A stretch of DNA of 22,230 bases, from positions 455 to 22,684 of the IMG/VR virus record IMGVR_UViG_3300011129_000151. One strand, given 5' to 3'. This stretch comes from a virus. The stretch's first letter is position 1, and each line of letters opens with the position of its first letter. The position numbers and the translations under genes are program-made. Shown one piece after another: positions 1 through 6,440 of this stretch. The notes below the pieces were generated by a model. It was not told the origin of the DNA. It ran no database searches and saw only the letters and a list, made by a program, of their open reading frames with translations.

Positions 1-335
1 ATACAAGCCGTAGCTGGCTCGCTTCGATTACCCGATATGTCCTTCGTGATTAACGAAAAACAAGCGCCTTCCCTTGGTAGTGTGTAGTCTAATGCCTCGT
101 ACTCAATAACATCTTTAGATATTTCGGCAAACAACCCGCCACCGCTCAACTCATAACCTGCAATCTCACTTGCTGGTAGTGCTGTCCCGTCTATTCGCGT
201 TGTCGGTGCTGTGTATGTAAAGACTAGCTTTTGACTTTCTTGTGCTTTTACGTTCGAGATCAAAAACATTAGAACTATGAATAGTCCTATTGGCAGCAAG
301 TTGCGGGTCAGCTTTAATGCGGTCGATTTCTGCAT
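1..335 (-). CDS. Exported Fn3-like protein, 3' end cut off by window edge
   Basis: The reading frame starts at ATG 335 and stays open to base 1, so only about the first 111 residues are present. The start is supported by a TGGAG ribosome site eight bases upstream. The first ~31 residues are a good signal peptide: lysines and an arginine, then a hydrophobic stretch (LLPIGLFIVLMFLI), then a V-K-A cleavage site before QESQ. The mature part has the features of a fibronectin type III strand pattern: FTYTAPTTRIDGTALPASEI early and a C-F-S-L-I-T-K-D-I-S-G-N-R-S-E-P stretch late. Fn3-like domains usually mediate binding rather than catalysis. It follows two small membrane proteins, so it may act in the periplasm during lysis or at the cell surface. 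Its specific role is unknown and the C-terminal part is missing. Confidence 0.75.
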   Translation of the reverse strand, partial: MQKSTALKLTRNLLPIGLFIVLMFLISNVKAQESQKLVFTYTAPTTRIDGTALPASEIAGYELSGGGLFAEISKDVIEYEALDYTLPREGACFSLITKDISGNRSEPATAC

Positions 336-387
336 GGATATGACTCCAGTTACGAATTGGTTTTTTCACTAATTTAAATTCGATTTT

Positions 388-573
388 TTACGAATCTTTT
401 AACACTGGTGTTTTTGTCACGAATCGCATACCTAGCATGATAATTGACATGATGCCTGTACTTAAAGCAGCTTGCTGCTCCATTGGTATACCGTAGCCAA
501 AAGCACCAGCGATTGCAGCCACCAAACCAATAACTGCCACAATAATTGTTTTCCAACCTGTAATTTTTTCCAT
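388..573 (-). CDS. Small two-helix membrane protein, holin candidate
   Basis: This 61-residue protein has two predicted membrane helices: one around residues 9-27 (TIIVAVIGLVAAIAGAFGYG) and one around 37-51 (LSTGIMSIIMLGMRF). A short glutamine-rich loop separates them, and the C-terminal tail is polar and lysine-bearing. The size and two-helix hairpin layout fit small phage holins, which form inner-membrane lesions that release or activate the endolysin. The start is supported by a GAGGA ribosome site seven bases upstream of ATG 573. It begins three bases after another small membrane protein ends, which fits a lysis cassette located after the tail genes. No endolysin is recognised in the window, so the holin call rests on topology and position only. 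Confidence 0.55.
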   Translation of the reverse strand: MEKITGWKTIIVAVIGLVAAIAGAFGYGIPMEQQAALSTGIMSIIMLGMRFVTKTPVLKDS

Positions 574-575
574 CT

Positions 576-815
576 TTATTTCCTCGTTTGTTGGCGAACT
601 CTTCGGTCTATTTCTTCGTTAATTGCACAGCTTCTGATGTGGCTTTCGAGCTTTCTTCTGAGTTCGTGGAATTCATCAGCAGTAATGCAGTCATTGTAAG
701 AACGGTTATTTGAGCGACTTTCAGTAACCTTTTCCAAAAGCTGAGAGAGTAATTGGAGAACAATGAATACCCCAATGCCGATTCCTGCGAGTGTTTCGTG
801 ACTAAACGCTTCCAC
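576..815 (-). CDS. Small membrane-anchored protein with charged tail, lysis-associated candidate
   Basis: This 79-residue protein has one hydrophobic segment at about residues 9-26 (LAGIGIGVFIVLQLLSQLL). It is followed by a strongly charged, probably helical C-terminal half rich in E, R and K. It likely sits in the inner membrane with a soluble tail. The start taken is GTG 815, eight bases after an AGGA ribosome site; it begins ten bases after the previous gene ends. An ATG at 817 opens a different frame, but that product reads like a shadow. The position between the tailspike region and a holin-like gene suggests a lysis role (second holin, antiholin or spanin-like). It is too short for a typical Rz-type spanin. 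The function is not established from sequence. Confidence 0.5.
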   Translation of the reverse strand: MEAFSHETLAGIGIGVFIVLQLLSQLLEKVTESRSNNRSYNDCITADEFHELRRKLESHIRSCAINEEIDRRVRQQTRK

Positions 816-825
816 ATAACTTTTC

Positions 826-1374
826 CTATACCATTACATATATTGTTCTAGTTGATTCAATCTCGTTGCCATCCTCGTCATACTCTGAGGATTCAGGGAA
901 ACTCCTTATAATGGCTGGATTTTCTGCCAAGTTATAAGACTGCTCAATTTCCGAACCGTTAGTCACCATGATACCAGCTTCATTTGCATTACATAACCCT
1001 GCCGACATCGCCAGCAGCCCCTCACCGCCATCCATTGCAATTAGGTCGGGAAATGACCAATCCTGTGAGCCTTGGCTGTCGTCATCTACAAGAAAGCCAA
1101 CTAGCACCAGAACGCCCTGTATGCGCCTGTAAGCCATTATCCCAATGGTTGATATAACGCCACCAGAATTTTCTTTAACCCAGAAGCGGCAATCTACAGA
1201 CACGCTATCAGGTGCATTCACATCAAAGAGCTGCCGATAGAACGCCCGATAAATCTGAGGTATGTTTGGCTTGGCAGTAGCATTCTGCATTATGCGCGAT
1301 TCACTCGCTGCATAGAGTGCTCGAAAATCCTCATCAGACCAGTTAGCCCTTGTAACTTCAGAGAGATATTTCAT
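826..1374 (-). CDS. Hypothetical protein downstream of the tailspike
   Basis: This 182-residue protein is not recognised. It starts at ATG 1374, whose A is the last base of the tailspike stop codon (TAATG), and an AGGA ribosome site lies seven bases before the overlap. A longer version from ATG 1407 is possible but has no ribosome site. The sequence is soluble and acidic at the C-terminus. It has a central hydrophobic patch (GVLVLVGFLVDDD) and an acidic Asp/Glu-rich run near residues 165-175. Tight coupling to the tailspike gene suggests a chaperone or accessory factor for that protein, but no motif shows this. Other possibilities are a virion component or an unrelated accessory protein. Confidence 0.6.
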   Translation of the reverse strand: MKYLSEVTRANWSDEDFRALYAASESRIMQNATAKPNIPQIYRAFYRQLFDVNAPDSVSVDCRFWVKENSGGVISTIGIMAYRRIQGVLVLVGFLVDDDSQGSQDWSFPDLIAMDGGEGLLAMSAGLCNANEAGIMVTNGSEIEQSYNLAENPAIIRSFPESSEYDEDGNEIESTRTIYVMV

Positions 1375-3572
1375 TAGCCAATCCTGCGAAGTGAAACGTA
1401 AGACCATGTTGTAAAAGCGTCAGAGCTAAAGTGGTTAGTAATTAAAATTACATAAGCATTTGCTTGAGTTGCTTTAAACTCAATATCTATTAAACCCTTT
1501 GCAAAGAATCCCAAGCTGCCGTACATATCATCACTACCAGCCGATGATCCAACAAAAATTCTTGCATTGCTAGGTTGAGAATCCTCCAAAACTGCTCTTA
1601 ATCTATATCTGCCGCCCTCAACAAGCTGTACATTTTGGTAAGCCTTTCCGTAAGCCGTTGTATTTGTAATTTTTAGCCCTTCATTTGTCGCATCATAGCT
1701 CAAAGTTGAATTTGATCCAGATACCCAATTTTCAATGCTACCGTCAAAAAGTTTTTGCACATTTCTTGTAGAAGATCGAAAATATCCGTTTAACAATATT
1801 TCTTCACTTGGGAAATTTAATCTTTGAAAATCTTTTCTATAGCCAATCATCCTATGAGTATTGTACGATTTCATTGCTGGTTTTATTAAAGATTTTGTTA
1901 GGAAACTTGGATTATAATTAGCACTTGGCTCAAAATTAGTTTTCCAATCCGCAGCAGTTACGGTTGGGTCTGACTCATATGCAACATTTGCAAAAATGCC
2001 TACATTGTTTATCAAGTCAGCATTGCTATAAACATTATCCCTAATCCATGACGACCTTCCAGCATCATCATCACCAGATTCTTTTTGAACCCCTGTGCCA
2101 ATACTTAAATTAAACATCTGTGTTTTGTTTGTAAATAATAAATCGCTAATAACAAAGTTATTGTTTTGAATAATAAGACCGTAAGAACTTCTAGTGTCAA
2201 CCCTACTAGTTTTCACAGCCGTACTTCCCTCTGCGGTTGCTCCACTAAAAACAAATTCATTGTTTTCAATCTGAGCATGTGGAGAATTAGCAAGGTAAAT
2301 ACAGATTGATGAGTTTTGAGAGTTATCCCTAATATTCAAAAATCTATTATTGTTAATTAGAGTTCCTGCTGGAGTACCGTACAATCTCATTCCAGTAATA
2401 CCGTTATTAAAAACATTATTCCTGATATTTAATAAGCTGTAATCTGCTTGTATAAATCTACTATCACCAGTTGATGAACCTTCATCATCAGCATTGAAGT
2501 TATTATTTTCAATAAGAGTTTCTAGTGTTGGTTGCAAAAGACTTGAACTTGCACTTACATTTATTGCACATGATCTTTTAGTTTGAAGATGAAAGGAATT
2601 ACCGCTAATTATCCCAATGTCTTGCAAAATTGACTGCCGTACAAAAATAGCATTCCACCTACAGCCTTCATTGTTGACATCGTCATGCTGCTTAATTGAA
2701 AAATTATTATTTAAAACTTTAAAATTAGGAAAATAATGAATGTACAAAAAATTGTAATTAGTGTTTGCTGCTGCAATATAATCTCCATGAGTATAAGAAA
2801 CATCATTATCAACAAATTCAAGCAAACCGTCTGGGTTTGAAAGGCCAGCATTATCTATAAAAACTTTACCAATAGCATCTTCATCTTCTGAAGCGCCAGC
2901 AGATGCAGGAGCAAAATCAGTAATAAATTTATTACCTTTAATTTTTATAAGACCTTTCGATGTTCTGACTCTAATAATGTTTTTATTTTTATGGTAGAAA
3001 GTGTTATTTGCCAAAAGAATTTCTTTTGCAGGGCTTATAAAATTTAATCCATACAAGTTAGTAAAAGTAAGCTCGTCTGAGTCAGGAAAATCCCAATCAA
3101 AAACATTATCCTCTAAAATAATACGCCCTACTGCATCACTACCTGATTGCTCAAAAATTAAAGGCTCATAATTTGTTTGAGCTTGAGATTCAGTGTAAGT
3201 AATGGTAATGCCTTTCAAAGCAATAAAATCAGATTGCAAGGCGTTAAAACTTGACCACTCAAACAATGTTTTTTTGTAATCACCACCAAGGCTAGATGTT
3301 GCTGCGCTTGGTTTAAATATAACCTCACCAGTTTCGTTTGGCGCTTTTTGCAAAGAGACAAAGTTTGCGTAGACCATGTAACAAATAGCATCAGTATTGT
3401 TAGAAAATTCAATTTCTGTTGTGTAAGTACCTGCAAAAAAGTAAACGGTATCACCTAGGCTATGCCTAGCACCAAGAGTGTCCATAACGTAAGAAAGTGT
3501 AGCCGCTGGAGACTCAGCCGTTCCTCGACCAGCAGCATCTACGCCATCTTTGGCAATGTAATAATCAGTCAT
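1374..3572 (-). CDS. Tailspike, right-handed beta-helix with C-terminal carbohydrate-binding-like domain
   Basis: This 732-residue protein begins YYIAKDG..D..G.GT..SP..TL, a common opening of pectate-lyase-like phage spikes. From roughly residue 110 to 500 it has repeated short strands ending in asparagine ladders (IRNNVFNN, LINNNRFLNI, IENNEFVF), typical of right-handed parallel beta-helices. Residues from about 600 onward, after LFDGSIENW, look like a jelly-roll carbohydrate-binding module. Proteins of this design bind and often cleave capsular or O-antigen polysaccharide at the cell surface, usually as trimers. No catalytic residues can be assigned by eye. It starts at ATG 3572 in a TAATG overlap with the previous gene, after a strong AGAGGTGGG ribosome site. 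By eye it is more AT-rich than the head genes, which fits exchange of host-range modules. Confidence 0.85.
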   Translation of the reverse strand: MTDYYIAKDGVDAAGRGTAESPAATLSYVMDTLGARHSLGDTVYFFAGTYTTEIEFSNNTDAICYMVYANFVSLQKAPNETGEVIFKPSAATSSLGGDYKKTLFEWSSFNALQSDFIALKGITITYTESQAQTNYEPLIFEQSGSDAVGRIILEDNVFDWDFPDSDELTFTNLYGLNFISPAKEILLANNTFYHKNKNIIRVRTSKGLIKIKGNKFITDFAPASAGASEDEDAIGKVFIDNAGLSNPDGLLEFVDNDVSYTHGDYIAAANTNYNFLYIHYFPNFKVLNNNFSIKQHDDVNNEGCRWNAIFVRQSILQDIGIISGNSFHLQTKRSCAINVSASSSLLQPTLETLIENNNFNADDEGSSTGDSRFIQADYSLLNIRNNVFNNGITGMRLYGTPAGTLINNNRFLNIRDNSQNSSICIYLANSPHAQIENNEFVFSGATAEGSTAVKTSRVDTRSSYGLIIQNNNFVISDLLFTNKTQMFNLSIGTGVQKESGDDDAGRSSWIRDNVYSNADLINNVGIFANVAYESDPTVTAADWKTNFEPSANYNPSFLTKSLIKPAMKSYNTHRMIGYRKDFQRLNFPSEEILLNGYFRSSTRNVQKLFDGSIENWVSGSNSTLSYDATNEGLKITNTTAYGKAYQNVQLVEGGRYRLRAVLEDSQPSNARIFVGSSAGSDDMYGSLGFFAKGLIDIEFKATQANAYVILITNHFSSDAFTTWSYVSLRRIG

Positions 3573-3841
3573 TACCCACCTCTAGTTTCATCAATCCAAA
3601 GTCTGCTAGTTCCAGCCGCTTCATCAATATCTGCTGCGTTACCACTGATCTTAAAAAAAGAACATAAAATTACTTCTTTCAAAGAGCTTGCTGTAAAGGT
3701 TTCAATCAGCACATAATCAGTACCGTTAACACTACCCCACAAAGTCAAATCTTTATTACCGCGAGTTACTTGCACGATACCCTGCCCTGTTGAGCCTCTA
3801 AGGTTTGGTGTGAATGCTTGACCTACCTGTAATTCTGCCAT
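3572..3841 (-). CDS. Small tail-tip-associated protein of unknown function
   Basis: This 89-residue protein has no signal peptide or membrane segment. It is rich in short alternating hydrophobic strands (GIVQVTRGNKDLTLWGSVNG, DYVLIETFT, VILCSFFKIS) and ends in RLWIDETRGG, so it is probably a small beta-sandwich. It starts at ATG 3841 after a GGAG ribosome site, ten bases after the previous gene, and its stop overlaps the tailspike start. This suggests it is co-translated with the spike and may attach it to the tail or aid its folding. It is not assigned to a named family. Confidence 0.6.
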   Translation of the reverse strand: MAELQVGQAFTPNLRGSTGQGIVQVTRGNKDLTLWGSVNGTDYVLIETFTASSLKEVILCSFFKISGNAADIDEAAGTSRLWIDETRGG

Positions 3842-3851
3842 TTCTATTCTC

Positions 3852-4439
3852 CTAAATTATATCGTTGAATTTAAATCTGTAAGTTTTCCAGCCATTTAAT
3901 TCTGGTATTGGTATTTCAGAATGTAAGAAATACCTATCATCACTGGCTGCATGAGCTACCATTATCTTAACAATAGAACTGGTTTCTTCGCAATCCATAG
4001 AAAATCCCAAACAACCACATGTGTCTTTCATGTACCTATAAATTTCTGTTTTGAATGCATCATCGTTAAACCAAAAAAAATTGTTATTTTCTTTGTATCT
4101 ATACGACCATCGAATGCCGAAAAATTTACCACTAAAAATCCAATTGCTGTAAACAGCCCTTAATTTATCACCTTCTGATATTCTAATTAACCTTCCCCTT
4201 TTAGCTGAACCTAGCATTTCCATTTGTGACTCTGCAACAGATCGAAACTTTTCTAATGTGTCCATGTGCTCAGGAAGTTCAGTTCTTACAAAAGTATTTT
4301 TTGCGCCTTCTTCAATTTTTTGCTGGATTGCATATTTTCTTTCTTTCTCTTGCTCAAGTGTCTCACCATCTTTTTTTGACAATTCACCAAAATTAAAAGC
4401 ATCAGCTAGACTTTCATGCTCTGTTATAAGATACGTCAT
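3852..4439 (-). CDS. Hypothetical protein in the tail fibre region
   Basis: This 195-residue protein is not recognised. Residues 1-80 are charged and probably helical (EQEKERKYAIQQKIEEGAK), with coiled-coil character. Residues 85-195 are mixed and aromatic-rich (YSNWIFSGKFFGIRWSYRY, NNNFFWFNDD), with a C-G-C motif near residue 140. There is no signal peptide or membrane helix. It starts at ATG 4439, just two bases after the preceding stop codon, so translational coupling is likely. The layout (helical start, compact C-terminus) and its place among fibre genes suggest a tail component or a fibre assembly factor. There is no direct evidence for either. Confidence 0.55.
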   Translation of the reverse strand: MTYLITEHESLADAFNFGELSKKDGETLEQEKERKYAIQQKIEEGAKNTFVRTELPEHMDTLEKFRSVAESQMEMLGSAKRGRLIRISEGDKLRAVYSNWIFSGKFFGIRWSYRYKENNNFFWFNDDAFKTEIYRYMKDTCGCLGFSMDCEETSSIVKIMVAHAASDDRYFLHSEIPIPELNGWKTYRFKFNDII

Positions 4440-4440
4440 A

Positions 4441-4986
4441 TTAAGTCCATAAGAAATCGTTTATCGTGTCATCATCCGCAATCCAATTAAATATACCATC
4501 CTGCGTTAAACCACCACCCCAAGGTATTTCAGAACTTGTAATATCCCACTTCCAAATACTGATTTTACCTCCTTGATAAAATGTATTATCGGTAAATGTA
4601 GCGTCTGCTCTATTGAAACTAAATCCACCCTTAATAGGGCTAGTGCCTGAAAAAGAAGTCCACCAATTACTATTGTCTACTTGGTCTGAAGGATTCGGTG
4701 CATAAATTTGCAAATGAACATAATGGATTTCTGTTGATGGGTCTTGAGTCAAAATATTGCCATTTACATATTCTAATTTAAAAATGAAATTTCCATCTCT
4801 ATTCGGCATTCCTTCGGGCTTCCAAGAAGTTGGTTCGTTAACACTGCCATCAATTCCACCAGTTAGAGTTTGGTAGCCGTCATAACCCCACGATGCAGTT
4901 GTTCCGAATTTACCTAATAAAAATTCTGCGTAAAAAACAACAGTATTTTGTTGATAGCTAGAAGCTATAACTCCAGCACTGTGCAT
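4441..4986 (-). CDS. Putative tail tip or receptor-binding protein, tryptophan-rich
   Basis: This 181-residue protein has no recognised family. It looks all-beta, with many aromatic residues: WGYDGYQTLTGG, TSWKPEG, NSNWWTSFSG, ISIWKWDI, and the last residues FLWT. Exposed aromatic residues on beta folds are common in glycan-binding proteins, so a receptor-binding or lectin-like role is possible. The start used is ATG 4986, whose A is shared with the stop of the preceding gene (TAATG). A TTG-started extension to 5034 only reads back into that gene and is not supported. The position between a fibre gene and the tailspike supports a virion tip protein. Confidence in the gene is good; confidence in the function is low. 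Confidence 0.6.
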   Translation of the reverse strand: MHSAGVIASSYQQNTVVFYAEFLLGKFGTTASWGYDGYQTLTGGIDGSVNEPTSWKPEGMPNRDGNFIFKLEYVNGNILTQDPSTEIHYVHLQIYAPNPSDQVDNSNWWTSFSGTSPIKGGFSFNRADATFTDNTFYQGGKISIWKWDITSSEIPWGGGLTQDGIFNWIADDDTINDFLWT

Positions 4987-5477
4987 TAGCTTATTCCGCT
5001 GCCAAAAATAATGTAATTGTCTGCCGATATGCAAACTAACTCAGCCACACCACCTGACGCAATATTAACAGATGTGCCGCTATTGACTGTGATAGTCGTC
5101 ACTGCGCTTCCTGTGAGATGCTTTACCGTTTGGTCTGCCGTTCCCTTATCAAGCGTTATAGCGCCACTGTGAGCGTTGTGAATCACCCATGTATAGCCTA
5201 CCTCGCTGGCAGTTGCATCAGGTAATGTAATATCGTAATCACCATCAATGACAATTCGATAACCTTTATAAGTGATTAGGTCGGCAGCAGATATATTGCC
5301 GCCAGCGTCAAACAGAAATAATCCCTCGGCCTTGGCAAGAGGATACCCACCCTGCTTTGAATCACCATGCACCACTACGGTATCTTTATCAGTGTCTACA
5401 GTTATCTCACCCACTGCGCCAGTAAATGAAGAATGCTGCGCTGTAGTGCCGCGCCTTAGTTGTATTCTAGTAGCCAT
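4986..5477 (-). CDS. Tail fibre protein with RIQLRRGT-type N-terminal domain
   Basis: This 163-residue protein opens ATRIQLRRGTTAQHSSFTG, followed by GEITVDTDKDTVVVHG. This N-terminal module is widespread in phage fibres and baseplate proteins, including the N-terminal domain of the Bordetella phage major tropism determinant, where it helps with trimerisation and attachment. The rest is strand-rich (YRIVIDGDYDITLPDA, YTWVIHNAHSGAITL, GVAELVCIS) and resembles the small beta domains of fibre shafts. It probably forms a short trimeric fibre or collar at the tail tip. It starts at ATG 5477, with a weak TTAGG ribosome site, 17 bases after the preceding gene. No reverse transcriptase or template repeat is present, so there is no sign of targeted variation. 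Confidence 0.7.
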   Translation of the reverse strand: MATRIQLRRGTTAQHSSFTGAVGEITVDTDKDTVVVHGDSKQGGYPLAKAEGLFLFDAGGNISAADLITYKGYRIVIDGDYDITLPDATASEVGYTWVIHNAHSGAITLDKGTADQTVKHLTGSAVTTITVNSGTSVNIASGGVAELVCISADNYIIFGSGIS

Positions 5478-5494
5478 GTTAAAGCCTAAGGAAG

Positions 5495-6433
5495 TTATTT
5501 AAGACTAAAATTTACTGGTGTAATTATCTTAGGTGTTTTTCTGTTGTTACTTTCATTGTCAAATTTGATATAGCCATCTTCTATCATGGAAAATACTTCT
5601 TTTGCGCCTTCTTCATTCAAAATACTTTTTAGCCTGTGATTTAAATCCGAAACAGGGTCAAGCATAACAACCGTTTTACCTGTGTTGTCATTATGAAACC
5701 ACGGATGCGGTGCAACTTCCATATCTGAATTTTTAAAATCTAATGTTATTTCTTTTCTTTGTAGGCTAGCTTCAATTTCGCCATTTAAAAAAGCCCGCTT
5801 TTCTTCTCGCGTTGGCGGTATCATTAGCACATCTCTAAAACCTTTTCCATTTATTGTGTATTGAGGTGTAATGTCAGTTGCGCCATGATAAGCCCAAGTT
5901 GGGTCAGGTGCTACAACTATGCCTTCAGGCTCGTTACCGTTCATCATTAAGTAAATAAAAACACCTACTTCACCGTCTCCCATGTCGTATGGAGGTGATG
6001 CCTGAATATAACGCTCATCAAAATAGAACGTACAAGTTTGGCCGAAATATCCTTCTTGCAGTCCAATTACACCAGCGGCTGTATTTCCATTTCCAAAACC
6101 TGTCTCACCATCGTCAGGGCTGTCACCAGCTCCTTGAGCACCAGCAGTCCACCAAGAGTAAGTTCCCCCAGTAAGTGAGTAGCTTCCACTTTCAGATACA
6201 ACAATACTACCAGATGCTGTGCTAGTTTTTAATTGTGCTTGACCAACTGCCGCATCTTTTAAAGCTGCCGCATCGACTGAATTCGCTTGATAAGCTGCTG
6301 TTTGTATTTTAGGCGCACCATTCGCGCCTTCTGTTACCGCATCTAAATTGTCTCTAACCTTTGTCATCAATTGACTTGTAACAGGAGCATCGACTGCTAT
6401 TTCTGTGTTTTGAATTGTATTCCAAGTAGCCAT
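5495..6433 (-). CDS. Tail fibre or tip protein
   Basis: This 312-residue protein begins ATWNTIQNTEIAVDAPVTSQ and has the LMTKVRDNLDAVTEGANGAP motif, an N-terminal attachment segment I know from many phage tail fibre proteins, followed by a short alanine-rich shaft (KIQTAAY.ANSV.AAALKDAAVGQAQL). The middle is glycine- and aromatic-rich and probably beta-structured (GGTYSWWTAGAQGAG). The C-terminal ~100 residues are charged, with a helical segment (TREEKRAFLNGEIEASLQRK) and a HPWFHNDNTG stretch. It likely attaches to the tail hub encoded just upstream; the spacing is seven bases. The start at ATG 6433 has a GAGG ribosome site. The exact role (fibre, fibre anchor or central tip) is not settled. 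Confidence 0.65.
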   Translation of the reverse strand: MATWNTIQNTEIAVDAPVTSQLMTKVRDNLDAVTEGANGAPKIQTAAYQANSVDAAALKDAAVGQAQLKTSTASGSIVVSESGSYSLTGGTYSWWTAGAQGAGDSPDDGETGFGNGNTAAGVIGLQEGYFGQTCTFYFDERYIQASPPYDMGDGEVGVFIYLMMNGNEPEGIVVAPDPTWAYHGATDITPQYTINGKGFRDVLMIPPTREEKRAFLNGEIEASLQRKEITLDFKNSDMEVAPHPWFHNDNTGKTVVMLDPVSDLNHRLKSILNEEGAKEVFSMIEDGYIKFDNESNNRKTPKIITPVNFSLK

Positions 6434-6440
6434 AATGTCC

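Noticed and set aside
166-369. GTG-started 67-residue frame at the left end
   Set aside because: It has no ribosome site, and its second half reads like shadow sequence. The overlapping frame from ATG 335 has a TGGAG site, a signal peptide and an Fn3-like pattern and stays open to the window edge.
608-817. ATG-started 69-residue frame overlapping the small membrane protein
   Set aside because: The same ribosome site could serve it, and it has a hydrophobic stretch, but the GTG-started frame has a cleaner membrane helix plus charged tail. An overlapping pair cannot be excluded.
4441-5477. Diversity-generating retroelement, suggested by the fibre protein's N-terminal domain
   Set aside because: There is no reverse transcriptase and no template-variable repeat pair seen in the window.
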